33,266 nt of DNA from UBA6215 sp964484255. Lineage in GTDB: Bacteria > Omnitrophota > Gorgyraeia > Pluralincolimonadales > Pluralincolimonadaceae. Position numbers and translations under genes: made by a program. The notes below the pieces were generated by a model. The model was not told the origin of the DNA. It did not search any database and saw nothing but the letters and a program-made list of their open reading frames with translations. The stretch covers positions 1-33,266 of the forward strand of contig CAZAEH010000015.1 of NCBI GenBank assembly GCA_964484255.1, written 5' to 3'. Positions 8,226 through 17,118 of the stretch are shown here, one piece after another. Positions within the stretch are counted from its first letter, which is position 1. Every line of letters begins with the position of its first letter.

Positions 8226-10160
8226 TTAAACGAGTTTCCCGATCGCTTCGCGTATCGCTTTCATGTCTTCGCCCCTGACCCCGGGCACCTTCCGTCCGAT
8301 ATATCCTGTTATATCCCTTTCGATCCCCTCCGGGCCGGATACCTTTACCAGGTTTTCCGTCTCTAACCGCTTCAGGGACTTTTCATGCTTGGTTGATGAG
8401 GAAAGTTTGATCTTCCCGGGCATGAAAGCTATGACAGGCTTTTCCGAACTTACCGCCTCGGTCAACATAGCTATAGATTCGCCCGATACTACCAATATCC
8501 CCGATGCCGCGAGTATCCCTTCAACAGCCCCGTCGAAATTCTCCTCATTGGCTATAAGCAGCAGTTTCACCCTCGCGGACTTGCCGTAGCTCTCTTTCAG
8601 CGCGAATTCAACGGCTCTTTGCGTCCTGCGCGAGGTAGTGACCAACACATCGGCATCAAGTGTTTCTGCGGCGCGTATGACCGCATCCACCACTGAAACC
8701 GCAAGCTCCTTATCCAGGACGTAGTCCTTGGAATCTCCGCCGATAAGGACCCCAACTACTTTCTCCCTGAGAGGACCGGTCCTCTCTTTTAGTTTTGAAC
8801 CGTATTTTTCCAACGATACCGCATCGAGGTCGGTTACGGTCCCCCTGGTAGAGATTATATTTGGAGCGCGCTTTACGTCGTCGTGAATTGGTATCGCCGC
8901 CAGATCGAAGAGCTTGATGCTGAACAGGCTGGGTCTCATGATCACCAGGCTCTTTGCGCCCAACTCCCTTTTCAGGCAAAGGTTAACGCCTGCAAGCGAT
9001 GCCCCGCATGAAATAATATAATCCGCGTAGACGCCCCTTAGGGCCTCGTAGCTTTCCTTATCGAAACAAAAAGAAAGGTTATGCACGCTCAAGCCGCAGG
9101 ATGAACCTGCATCAAACAAAACCCTGGCAAACAGGTTCCTGAACCTCACCTGCGCAGTTTCGACTACGGTATCTTCCCGCGCGAATCCTTTCCCTGCCCT
9201 GACGCTTCCGAGTATGTTGGCAAGGGCAACCGACTGCTTATAATGGCCTGCCCTGCCGTCGTTCAAGACCAGGACCGACTTGGTCGGTGTGGATTTCCAG
9301 CGTTTATGCAGCCAAAGCCACTGCCCCGGATGGCCGGTGACATATCTTTCAAGGATATCGGCGGAGCGCTGGAGTATCTCGTGTATGTCCTTCTTAAGGT
9401 CATCCGATTTCATCACCGATATGTCGTCTTCGACAACTATCCTGTGGTAAGGGCCGTTCTCCCTGACCATGAAGACGGGAAAAACAGGCGCTCCCGTACG
9501 CAGCGAGAAATGCGCGACGCCCTTCGGGGTCGATGCCTTACGGCCGAGAAAATCCACGAACTCCCCTTTCCTGCCCCCATCCTGGTCGGAGAGTATGCCG
9601 ACAGCCTCTCCCTTGTTAAGGCAGGCAAGTATATCCTCCACGGCACTTTCCTTGAATATGACATTAGCGCCCTTCGAACCGCGCATCTTATTAAGATACC
9701 CGTTGAGCCTCTCCATCTTCTGCCAGCGGGCGAGAACGTTCATCCTGTATCCGGCCGTTGAACCTACGAGGGAACAGAGCTCCCAGTTGCCGAAATGCGC
9801 CGTAAGGAATATTATCCCCGTCCCCTCAGCCTTTATCGCCTTGTTTATCTTTTCACGGCCTTCTATCCTGATATACTTATTTATATAAGCGTCGTCTATC
9901 TGGGGGAATTTTATCAATTCCATGTAAGACTGGGCTATGCTCTGGTATACCTGCTTTATTATGCGTTTAGTTTGCGCGGGAGTATACTTTCCCCTGAAAG
10001 CAGCGCGCAGGTTAGCGTATGCCACCGTCTTGCGGCGGCCCATAGTATAATATATCAGGCTGCCGAAGGCCCTGGCGAGCCAAAGCGAGAACTTCAGCGG
10101 CAGGAGCCTGAATACGAAAGCCTCAAGCCTTACCAGTAAATAGAGAATCAAGTCTGCCAA
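8226..10160 (-). CDS. Fusion: LpxL/HtrB-type lipid A acyltransferase with ELM1/GtrOC1-like putative glycosyltransferase
   Basis: 644 residues in one frame. Residues 1-290 are a lysophospholipid acyltransferase of the LpxL/LpxM family, with a hydrophobic N-terminus, the catalytic HX4E motif (H122 to E127, in TAHFGNWE), SDQDGGRKGEFVDFLGR and a terminal WLWLHKRW. These enzymes add secondary acyl chains to Kdo-lipid A at the inner membrane. From about residue 294 an ELM1-like domain (COG3660 type) starts with VLVLNDGRAGHYKQS and includes VVGVLIGGDSKDY, TTSRRT and VSGESIAMLTEAVSSEKPV, resembling retaining GT-B donor sites. The start is TTG at 10160 with a GGAGGAGAGG ribosome-binding sequence, overlapping lpxK by 38 bases. 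Confidence 0.85.
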   Translation of the reverse strand: MADLILYLLVRLEAFVFRLLPLKFSLWLARAFGSLIYYTMGRRKTVAYANLRAAFRGKYTPAQTKRIIKQVYQSIAQSYMELIKFPQIDDAYINKYIRIEGREKINKAIKAEGTGIIFLTAHFGNWELCSLVGSTAGYRMNVLARWQKMERLNGYLNKMRGSKGANVIFKESAVEDILACLNKGEAVGILSDQDGGRKGEFVDFLGRKASTPKGVAHFSLRTGAPVFPVFMVRENGPYHRIVVEDDISVMKSDDLKKDIHEILQRSADILERYVTGHPGQWLWLHKRWKSTPTKSVLVLNDGRAGHYKQSVALANILGSVRAGKGFAREDTVVETAQVRFRNLFARVLFDAGSSCGLSVHNLSFCFDKESYEALRGVYADYIISCGASLAGVNLCLKRELGAKSLVIMRPSLFSIKLFDLAAIPIHDDVKRAPNIISTRGTVTDLDAVSLEKYGSKLKERTGPLREKVVGVLIGGDSKDYVLDKELAVSVVDAVIRAAETLDADVLVTTSRRTQRAVEFALKESYGKSARVKLLLIANEENFDGAVEGILAASGILVVSGESIAMLTEAVSSEKPVIAFMPGKIKLSSSTKHEKSLKRLETENLVKVSGPEGIERDITGYIGRKVPGVRGEDMKAIREAIGKLV

Positions 10161-11142
10161 AAAACCTCTCCTCCTGATCTATCTTTATCTCCACGGGTAT
10201 CGATTCTATCTTTACGCCCATTACCGGCGCGAACCTCGAAAGCTTAACCATGTCTTTCTCGGTAACAACAACGGTATCACAAGATGACGACCTTGCCCCT
10301 GAAATTATCATATCATAATCGCGCTTTCCGTAAATATGGTGATCCATAAACAATATCTTACGTTCTATAACGGCGCCGAGCGACAAAACGGTCTCCTCGA
10401 ACGAGGACGGGTCCGCTATGGCACATGCCATGACCACTTTCTTACCCCTGATATCAGGCTCCCCGGAAATCCTGTATGAAGAAGAATATATGTCCGCTCC
10501 GGGGACAACTTCGTTTATGATATCTGGAAGCGCCGGGCCTTTCGTGACAACTATGACATCAGCCCTTGCCAAAGCCGAAACGGGTTCGCGAAGTATGCCG
10601 CGGGGTATCAGATAACCGTTCCCGACAGGGTCCCTGCCGTTAACGGCCACTATATCGAGGTCCCTTGCCAGCCTCCAGTGCTGGAAACCGTCATCGAGTA
10701 TAATAACATCGGGAGAATACAGGGATTCCGCCCGTATGGCCGAAGCCGCGCGGTCGCGGCCCACAATAACCGGAACGTCCTCGAGAATTTTTTTGAAGAG
10801 TTCCGGTTCATCCGCAATGCCCGAGGAACGGTCCTTCATGTATCCTCTTGTGAGGATGACCGTTTTTTTACCGCGCTCCTTCATCCTGCGGGCCACCATG
10901 ATGGTCAACGGGGTCTTGCCGGTACCCCCAAGGGTTATATTGCCTATGCTTATTACTTTGCACTTTGGCCTGTATGGCTTTATCGTCCCGCTATTATAAA
11001 AAGAAGCCGCCAGGACGACCGCAATAGCATATATATTGGATAACTCCCGGAACAGGACTTTAAGCAATGACGCTCCCGGGCCGCGAACGGCGGGGTCATC
11101 TGTCATCAAACCGTATAAATATTTCCTTGTCTTTTCACTCAT
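10123..11142 (-). CDS. lpxK: Tetraacyldisaccharide 4'-kinase
   Basis: 339 residues matching LpxK, the inner-membrane kinase that phosphorylates the 4' position of the lipid A disaccharide precursor. The P-loop ISIGNITLGGTGKTPLT (GGTGKTP at 72-78), ILTRGY at 97-101 and the LDDGFQHW motif (D150, D151, H155) are characteristic. A hydrophobic N-terminal region around residues 35-50 fits the membrane-associated helix of the family. The start overlaps waaA by four bases, and the 3' end overlaps the acyltransferase fusion, so three successive lipid A/Kdo steps are translationally linked. Confidence 0.95.
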   Translation of the reverse strand: MSEKTRKYLYGLMTDDPAVRGPGASLLKVLFRELSNIYAIAVVLAASFYNSGTIKPYRPKCKVISIGNITLGGTGKTPLTIMVARRMKERGKKTVILTRGYMKDRSSGIADEPELFKKILEDVPVIVGRDRAASAIRAESLYSPDVIILDDGFQHWRLARDLDIVAVNGRDPVGNGYLIPRGILREPVSALARADVIVVTKGPALPDIINEVVPGADIYSSSYRISGEPDIRGKKVVMACAIADPSSFEETVLSLGAVIERKILFMDHHIYGKRDYDMIISGARSSSCDTVVVTEKDMVKLSRFAPVMGVKIESIPVEIKIDQEERFFGRLDSLFTGKA

Positions 11143-12410
11143 GCCTTTTCCAGGAAAGGTTCAATAAATTCCAGGTCTTTCTCGGCCACTCCGGCGTTAG
11201 CTTCCAGGACCGAACGTGCCCGATTGCCCATTGCGCGAGTTCCATCTGGATTATGCAGCAGCATCCTCAATGTCTTTACCAGGTCCTTTTCGTCCTCAAC
11301 GCGCATTGCCGCTTTTTCAGAAAGCAATGCGGATGATATACCCTCGAAATTGTGCATGTGCGGACCGAAGAGAACGGCCTTGGAATAATAAGCGGCCTCA
11401 AGGGGGTTCTGTCCGCCTTTCTTTATAAGGCTGCCTCCCATGAATATGATGTCTCCGGCCGAATACAGCTTGGCAAGCATCCCCATAACGTCGAGTATAA
11501 GCACATCTTCGCGTCCTGACGGGCTATGGTCGGACATGGATACGAATCTCGGCTTGAATCCCGCGGTCTTTACGCAGCCGGCTATTGCCTGCGATCTCTC
11601 CGCATGCCTGGGAGCTATCAGCAGGCGCAGGTCCGGGGATTCTTTTGAAAGTTCCTTATAGCAACGGAGTACTATCTCCTCCTCTCCGGGATGCGTAGAG
11701 CCTGCCATGAACAACTTGTGTTCGCCTGAAATGCCTAACTTTTTTCTGAAACTGTCCCTCTCGTCTTCTTTCCCGCCAAAAAGCGCTGCGTCATACTTGA
11801 GGTTCCCCGAGACCTTGACCCTGTCTGCCGGGGCCCCAAGATACACGATCTTCTCCGCATCGGAAGACATCTGCATAAGAAAAAGGTCGACCTTGCCCAG
11901 CACTCGCTTGAGTAGGGAGCGCACCGCAGAATAATTCTTGAATGAATCTTTCGATACCCTGCCGTTAAATATGACCACGCCGGCGCCGGCTTTTTTGGCC
12001 GAGTTAATAAAATTCGGCCATATCTCCGTTTCTGCTATAAGGACGACCTTCGGTTTTATCGATCCCATAACCTTGTCCGTAATAAAACTGAGGTCAACCG
12101 GAAAATATATGATTTCCGCTCCTTTGAATCTCTCTCGCGCTATGTGGTTGCCGGTGGGGGTGACTGTTGAGACTATGATCTTTTCTGACGGGAAATTCTT
12201 CCTTATCTCGTCATACAGCGGCAGGCTGGCGATCACTTCTCCAACTGATACCGCATGAAGCCATATTGCCCTCTTGTCCTTGACCCGGGCCAGGAAGGCA
12301 TCAGGCAGGATACCCAGCCTCTGCCTGCTGAACCCGCGCCATTTGCCCTTCATGACAAAATAAGGCAGGTAGAATACGGAAAATATGGCAAAAACAAGGT
12401 CATATAACAT
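11139..12410 (-). CDS. waaA: 3-deoxy-D-manno-octulosonic acid transferase
   Basis: 423 residues, GT30 family, attaching Kdo from CMP-Kdo to lipid IVA at the inner membrane. It has an N-terminal hydrophobic segment (about 1-20), then WLHAVSVGEV with E58 equivalent to the catalytic glutamate near residue 60 of E. coli WaaA. Further landmarks are ETEIWPNFI, FNGRVSKDSF, AGSTHPGEEE and GGSLIKKGGQNPLEAAYY in the donor half. Length fits the family. It starts 13 bases after the xerC-like stop codon and overlaps lpxK. Confidence 0.95.
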   Translation of the reverse strand: MLYDLVFAIFSVFYLPYFVMKGKWRGFSRQRLGILPDAFLARVKDKRAIWLHAVSVGEVIASLPLYDEIRKNFPSEKIIVSTVTPTGNHIARERFKGAEIIYFPVDLSFITDKVMGSIKPKVVLIAETEIWPNFINSAKKAGAGVVIFNGRVSKDSFKNYSAVRSLLKRVLGKVDLFLMQMSSDAEKIVYLGAPADRVKVSGNLKYDAALFGGKEDERDSFRKKLGISGEHKLFMAGSTHPGEEEIVLRCYKELSKESPDLRLLIAPRHAERSQAIAGCVKTAGFKPRFVSMSDHSPSGREDVLILDVMGMLAKLYSAGDIIFMGGSLIKKGGQNPLEAAYYSKAVLFGPHMHNFEGISSALLSEKAAMRVEDEKDLVKTLRMLLHNPDGTRAMGNRARSVLEANAGVAEKDLEFIEPFLEKA

Positions 12411-12423
12411 TTTATTTTATGCC

Positions 12424-13299
12424 TCAGGCCCGCGGATGAGTTTTTTCGTATGCGGACTTAAGCCTTTCTGTGGTTATGTGCGTATAGATCTGAGTCGTGG
12501 AAAGGTTAGCATGGCCCAGCAACTCCTGTACGCTCCTCAAGTCCGCTCCATGGTCCAAAAGATGCGTGGCGAAAGAGTGGCGCAGGGTATGAGGAGAGAT
12601 CTTCTGCTGTATACTTGTCTTGAGGATATACTTATTGATTATCCTTCTGACCGAGCGGTCTGTAAGCCTGCCCCCGTTCTTGTTGAAGAAAAGGGCGCGG
12701 TCATCCTTGCCGCCGGTCAAACGCCGTTTCCTCAAGTAATCCCTTACCGCCTGCAGGGCGCGGTCGCCTATCGGTACTATCCTCTCCTTCTTGCCCTTGC
12801 CCAATACTTTTATGACGCCGCCTATCTGGTCGACGCTTCCGATGTTCAAACTTACCAACTCGCTCACCCTTATCCCGGTCGAATAGAGCGTTTCAAGGAT
12901 AGCTGCATCGCGGAGACCCGATTCATCCTCCTTTTCCGGGGATTCCAACAAAAGCACGATCTCTTTTTCATCGAGGAATTTGGGAAGATGCTTATCCCTC
13001 TTCGGGGTCGACAAAGAAGATGCCGGGTTGTTCTTTATTATGCCCTCCCTGAACAGGAACTTGAAGAAAGACCTTATAGAGGCTATCTTCCTGGCTATAG
13101 ACACCTTTGAGAGATTCAACTCCTTCAAGTGGGCCAGGTAACGGCGTAATACGACATAATCCACCTTCTCTATCGGCTCTTCCTTGAGGAACTCGCTTAA
13201 AGACTTCAGGTCGATGGAATAATTCACCAACGTATGCTTGGAGGCATTACGTTCGATCTCAAGATACCTTATGAACTTCTCCACATATCTGTCAAACAC
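12424..13299 (-). CDS. xerC: Tyrosine recombinase XerC/XerD
   Basis: 291 residues with an N-terminal SAM-like core-binding domain (about 1-95) and a C-terminal catalytic domain. The residues R144 (TGIRVSEL), K168 (LGKGKKER), H237 and R240 (HTLRHSFATHLL), H263 (LLGHANLS) and Y272 (nucleophile in IYTH) are all present. Xer recombinases resolve chromosome dimers at dif. The start is GTG with GGGAG upstream, two bases after the topA stop. The order dprA-topA-xerC is a common bacterial arrangement. It lacks the extra insertion that marks integron integrases, so it is not the integrase of the array at the right of the window. XerC versus XerD cannot be fixed by eye. Confidence 0.9.
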   Translation of the reverse strand: MFDRYVEKFIRYLEIERNASKHTLVNYSIDLKSLSEFLKEEPIEKVDYVVLRRYLAHLKELNLSKVSIARKIASIRSFFKFLFREGIIKNNPASSLSTPKRDKHLPKFLDEKEIVLLLESPEKEDESGLRDAAILETLYSTGIRVSELVSLNIGSVDQIGGVIKVLGKGKKERIVPIGDRALQAVRDYLRKRRLTGGKDDRALFFNKNGGRLTDRSVRRIINKYILKTSIQQKISPHTLRHSFATHLLDHGADLRSVQELLGHANLSTTQIYTHITTERLKSAYEKTHPRA

Positions 13300-13301
13300 A
13301 T

Positions 13302-15527
13302 TTACTCCCGCGATCCATGTTTACCCTCTCCGGGCGGAAGCCCGCCTTCGGTAACCTTGGGCTTGTTCTCCACATGGCGGCATTTCGGGAACCTTGAACA
13401 ACCATAGAACGCGCCCCTGCGAGACCTGCGCTCCACAAGCTCGCCGTCACAGCCGGGTTCCGGGCACTTTATGCCGGTGGTGACCATGGGCTTGGCGTTC
13501 TTGCATTCGGGAAAACCCGAGCAGCTCTTGAATTTCCCGCGGCGGCCCCATTTTACCACCATCTTTCGGCCGCATTTTTCGCATACTTCGTCAAGCTCCT
13601 CTACGTCCTTCTTTACTTCTTTCATCTCTATCTGGGCCTTCGAGAGCCATTGCGAGAACGGCCCGTAAAAATCCTTTAGCGCCTGCGGCCACTCCACCTT
13701 GCCTTCCTCTATTTCGTCAAGCTCCTCCTCCATCTTAGCTGTGAACTCCTCGTCGATTATGACCGGGAAGCTCTTTGTAAGAAGATCGTTAACGACCATA
13801 CCGAGCTCGGTCGGCCAAAGGGCGGAACCTTCACGCCTTATATAATAACGCGCAACTATTGTCTCGATCGTAGGGGCGTATGTCGAAGGACGGCCTATAC
13901 CGTCTTCTTCCAGGGCCTTTACGAGAGAAGCATCGGTATACCTTGGCGGCGGCTTCGTGAAATGCTGTGTAGGGTCCAGCTTTATCAGTTCAAGGACCTC
14001 TTCTGCCTCAAGCTTGGGAAGATAGGCCTTTTTCACCTTTTCCTTGTCCTCGCCCTCCTCCTCTATATCATAGGCGGCTTTGAAACCGGGAAAAACCACC
14101 GAAGTGCCTGACGCCCTGAACAGGCAACGGCCCGCGCTTATGTCCACCGATGTAACGGACAGCAAGGCGGGTTTCATTTGGCTGGCAACGAATTTCGACC
14201 AGATGAGCTTGTATAACCGATACTGGTCCTGCGAGAGGTATTCTTTTATGGAATCGGGCTCCCTTGAAACGGAAGTCGGCCTTATCGCCTCGTGGGCCTC
14301 TTGGGCGGCTTTTTTGGATTTGTATTCATTGGCCGCGGAAGGCAGGTAATCCGCACCGAACTTGTCCTTGATATAGAACCTCGCTTCCTCAATGGCAGAA
14401 AAAGCGACTTTTACCGAATCGGTTCTCATATAAGTGATAAGGCCCACGGTGCCTTCTTTGCCTATATCGAGACCCTCATAAAGCTGCTGCGCTATCTTCA
14501 TAGTCTTGCCCGCCCTGAAATGCAGTTTGTTGAACGCCTCCTGCTGCATCTTGGACGTAGTAAACGGCGCCTGAGGGTTCAGTTTCTTCTCGGTCTGTTT
14601 TATATCTTTGACCCTGTACTCGGCCCCCTGGAGTTCGGACAATATCCCGTCGGCGGAGGATTTGTCTTTTACCTCGGCCTTGTTGCCGTCTATCTTCTCA
14701 AGCTTGGCGAAGAAAGTCTTACGTTCACCATTCTTCTTGAGTTCAGCCTCAAGTTCCCAATATTCCTGAGGGACGAACGCCTGTATCTCGCGTTCCCTGT
14801 CAACTATAAGCTTAACCGCTATGGACTGCACCCTGCCGGCACTAAGACCGCGGGTTATCTTCTTCCATAGCAGCGGACTCAGGGAATACCCTACTATCCT
14901 GTCTATCACACGGCGGGCCTGCTGAGCGTTTACAAGTTTTATGTCGATCTCGGAAGGATTTTCGAACGCCTCAAGTATGGCTTTCTTGGTTATCTCATGG
15001 AAGACGACCCTTCGGACCTCCTTGTTCTTTCCCAGTTGAGACGCGAGATGCCAACCTATGGCCTCTCCCTCGCGATCGGGGTCGGTCGCGATATAAATAA
15101 TATCTTTGTCCTTTGCCTCACTCTTGAGCTCGCTGAGTAATTTCTTCTTCTTTGATATCACGACATAGCTGGGTTCGAAATTATTCTCTATGTCAACCCC
15201 CATCTTCCTCATGGGCAGGTCTATTATATGTCCCATGGATGAACGCACCAGAAAACCCTTGCCAAGGAACTTCTCTATGGTCTTGGCCTTCGCCGGGGAC
15301 TCAACTATTACAAGCGCCTCCTGCGAACCTCCCCCCACGGGCAGGATGATCTCTATATTATCACCGTCTTTAAGATGCGACGAAGCATATGACGCCCTGT
15401 CGAGTATCTGAAGGTTAAACTCCACGGCTGCGTATTTGACATCGGCCTTGAGCTCAGCTAACAGAGCGGCTATGCTCATGCCTTCTTTGACCTGCATCTC
15501 TTTCCCGTTCACATATATCTTTATCAT
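13302..15527 (-). CDS. topA: DNA topoisomerase I with N-terminal ThiS/ubiquitin-like domain
   Basis: 741 residues. Residues 1-67 form a ThiS/MoaD-type beta-grasp domain (IKIYVNGKEMQV, LKDGDNIEIILPVGGG) ending in the glycine tail typical of sulfur carriers. Without a break, residue 71 begins type IA topoisomerase: ALVIVESPAKAKTIEKFLGK, the TOPRIM DPDREGEA (D149, D151, E153), the nucleophile Y366 in GLITYMRTDS, and two C-terminal four-cysteine zinc fingers (C649, C652, C669, C675 and C688, C693, C710, C716). The enzyme relaxes negative supercoils. The ATG at 15527 overlaps dprA by four bases with AAGGAAAG upstream. A GCAGGAGGCG sequence sits at the domain junction but no ATG, GTG or in-frame TTG follows it. 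Confidence 0.93.
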   Translation of the reverse strand: MIKIYVNGKEMQVKEGMSIAALLAELKADVKYAAVEFNLQILDRASYASSHLKDGDNIEIILPVGGGSQEALVIVESPAKAKTIEKFLGKGFLVRSSMGHIIDLPMRKMGVDIENNFEPSYVVISKKKKLLSELKSEAKDKDIIYIATDPDREGEAIGWHLASQLGKNKEVRRVVFHEITKKAILEAFENPSEIDIKLVNAQQARRVIDRIVGYSLSPLLWKKITRGLSAGRVQSIAVKLIVDREREIQAFVPQEYWELEAELKKNGERKTFFAKLEKIDGNKAEVKDKSSADGILSELQGAEYRVKDIKQTEKKLNPQAPFTTSKMQQEAFNKLHFRAGKTMKIAQQLYEGLDIGKEGTVGLITYMRTDSVKVAFSAIEEARFYIKDKFGADYLPSAANEYKSKKAAQEAHEAIRPTSVSREPDSIKEYLSQDQYRLYKLIWSKFVASQMKPALLSVTSVDISAGRCLFRASGTSVVFPGFKAAYDIEEEGEDKEKVKKAYLPKLEAEEVLELIKLDPTQHFTKPPPRYTDASLVKALEEDGIGRPSTYAPTIETIVARYYIRREGSALWPTELGMVVNDLLTKSFPVIIDEEFTAKMEEELDEIEEGKVEWPQALKDFYGPFSQWLSKAQIEMKEVKKDVEELDEVCEKCGRKMVVKWGRRGKFKSCSGFPECKNAKPMVTTGIKCPEPGCDGELVERRSRRGAFYGCSRFPKCRHVENKPKVTEGGLPPGEGKHGSRE

Positions 15528-16621
15528 ATATCTTTCCTTGCATACGACTGTCCCGGGAGCCGCTTCACCAGCCCCTTGAGTTCAAGCCCCATAAGCAGTA
15601 CCGAGGCTTCTGGAACAGACAATTCGGTCTCATCTACTATATCATCAACGGACACGGGCCCGCCGCTGAGACAATCGAACACTTTCTTCTCGGCGCCGAA
15701 CAGGTCAAAAACTGCCGAAACTACCGGTGAAGGGGCCAACCGGCTCTTTATTACATCGCCCAGCTCCTCTACCACATCATCCGCGGATTCGGTAAGCTTA
15801 GCGCCCTGCCTGATTAGAGCGTTGGTTCCCCTGGATACAGGCGAACATGCTTGTCCCGGGACCGCAAAGATCTCCCTGCCCTGCTCAAGAGCAAAATCCG
15901 TAGTTATAAGGGCTCCGGAATCGCTTGCCGCTTCAACCACAACGACACCCAGAGACAGCCCGCTTATTATCCTGTTTCGCCTGGGAAAGTTCTCCCGGTG
16001 GGGCCCGCATGCCATCGGAAATTCCGATACTATAGCCCCATTGCCGGCGATTTCATCGGCCAGGCGTATGTGTTCGGCGGGATATATCTGTGCAAGGCCG
16101 CTGCCTAAAACCGCTATGGTCCTGCCCTTGGCCCTGAGGGCACCCTTGTGTCCTGCAGCATCTATACCCCTGGCAAGACCCGATACGACGGTTATCCCTC
16201 TCGCGGCAAATTCCATGCCCAACCTCTCCGCGGTCTGGAGGCCGTAACGGCTGGCCCGCCTGGAACCTACGATAGCCACGGAATTGGCGTCTTCCGGCCT
16301 GAGATCTCCTTTTACATACAATATCGCAGGAGGATCGTATATCTGATTGAGGCTTAATGGATAATCCGTGTCAAGATATGATATTACCCGCGCTCCGGAC
16401 GATTCTGCCAGCTTTACCTCGCGTTCGGCGACTTTTAACCTGTCGCAGGCCATAATGGCATCAGCTATAGCCGGACCGATCTTGTCCGCTTCCATAAGTT
16501 GCTTACGGTGAGCCTTGAATATCTCCTCAAACCCGCCAAAACGCTCCAGCAGGCTCTTTATCCTTATTATCCCGACATCGGGCACAGAGTTAAGGGCTAC
16601 CAGGTATTCGAGTTCGGTCAC
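15524..16621 (-). CDS. dprA: DNA-processing protein DprA (Smf)
   Basis: 365 residues. An N-terminal helical region (helix-hairpin-helix-like, about 8-60) is followed by the Rossmann-like core with VAIVGSRRASRYG (115-127), VVSGLARGIDAAGH (145-158), AVLGSGL and SEFPMACGPHRENFPRRNR, and by a C-terminal winged-helix-like domain. DprA binds incoming single-stranded DNA and loads RecA during natural transformation. The last 39 residues (about 316-365 region) resemble the DprA winged helix. It overlaps aroK by four bases and topA by four bases. Its presence, together with the prepilin peptidase, is compatible with DNA uptake ability, which is inference. Confidence 0.95.
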   Translation of the reverse strand: MTELEYLVALNSVPDVGIIRIKSLLERFGGFEEIFKAHRKQLMEADKIGPAIADAIMACDRLKVAEREVKLAESSGARVISYLDTDYPLSLNQIYDPPAILYVKGDLRPEDANSVAIVGSRRASRYGLQTAERLGMEFAARGITVVSGLARGIDAAGHKGALRAKGRTIAVLGSGLAQIYPAEHIRLADEIAGNGAIVSEFPMACGPHRENFPRRNRIISGLSLGVVVVEAASDSGALITTDFALEQGREIFAVPGQACSPVSRGTNALIRQGAKLTESADDVVEELGDVIKSRLAPSPVVSAVFDLFGAEKKVFDCLSGGPVSVDDIVDETELSVPEASVLLMGLELKGLVKRLPGQSYARKDI

Positions 16622-17118
16622 TTAAGATGCTCCTCTATCCTGCCGACCACCTCATTGACCGACAGGTCTGTGGTATCTATCCTGTGGTCCGCGCGAGCGT
16701 AGTATTCGGCACGCTTGGCAAGCAGCTCAGATATCTTTCCCAGGGGGTCGCCTACATTAAGCAACGGCCTGTGAGTGTGGCCTTTCGTCCTCTCGAATAT
16801 CCTCTCAGGGCTTGCAAAAAGACAGAACATAACCCCGTTCTTCTTCATATTCCTGACATTCTCTTCGTTAATGACAGCGCCGCCTCCCGCGGCAACCACA
16901 AGGTCCGATCGCAACGGAATATCGGCGGCGACCTCGCTTTCGACGCGCCTGAAGTACTGTTCACCTTTTTTTTCGAATATCTCGGATATTTTCATCCCCT
17001 CGCGCTCTTCTATTATGTCGTCCATGTCGACAAACCTGTAGCCGAGGCGCTTTGCAAGCGCCTTGCCCACGGTGGTCTTCCCGGTCCCCATGAATCCTAC
17101 CAGGATAATATTGCCCAT
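16618..17118 (-). CDS. aroK: Shikimate kinase
   Basis: 166 residues, the usual size for AroK. The Walker A GFMGTGKTT is at 8-16, the DMDD substrate-binding motif follows FVDMDDIIEE, and the shikimate-binding GGGAV and RPLL with the lid arginines are present. It phosphorylates shikimate at the 3-hydroxyl using ATP. The ATG directly follows the aroC stop codon and the end overlaps dprA, so it is translated with both. The pathway partners aroC and aroE are in the same operon. Confidence 0.95.
   Translation of the reverse strand: MGNIILVGFMGTGKTTVGKALAKRLGYRFVDMDDIIEEREGMKISEIFEKKGEQYFRRVESEVAADIPLRSDLVVAAGGGAVINEENVRNMKKNGVMFCLFASPERIFERTKGHTHRPLLNVGDPLGKISELLAKRAEYYARADHRIDTTDLSVNEVVGRIEEHLK

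Noticed and set aside
12424..13299. Tyrosine recombinase considered as the integron integrase
   Set aside because: It is a standard 291-residue Xer protein without the extra integrase-specific insertion, sits in a dprA-topA-xerC context and is more than 14 kb from the array on its distal side.
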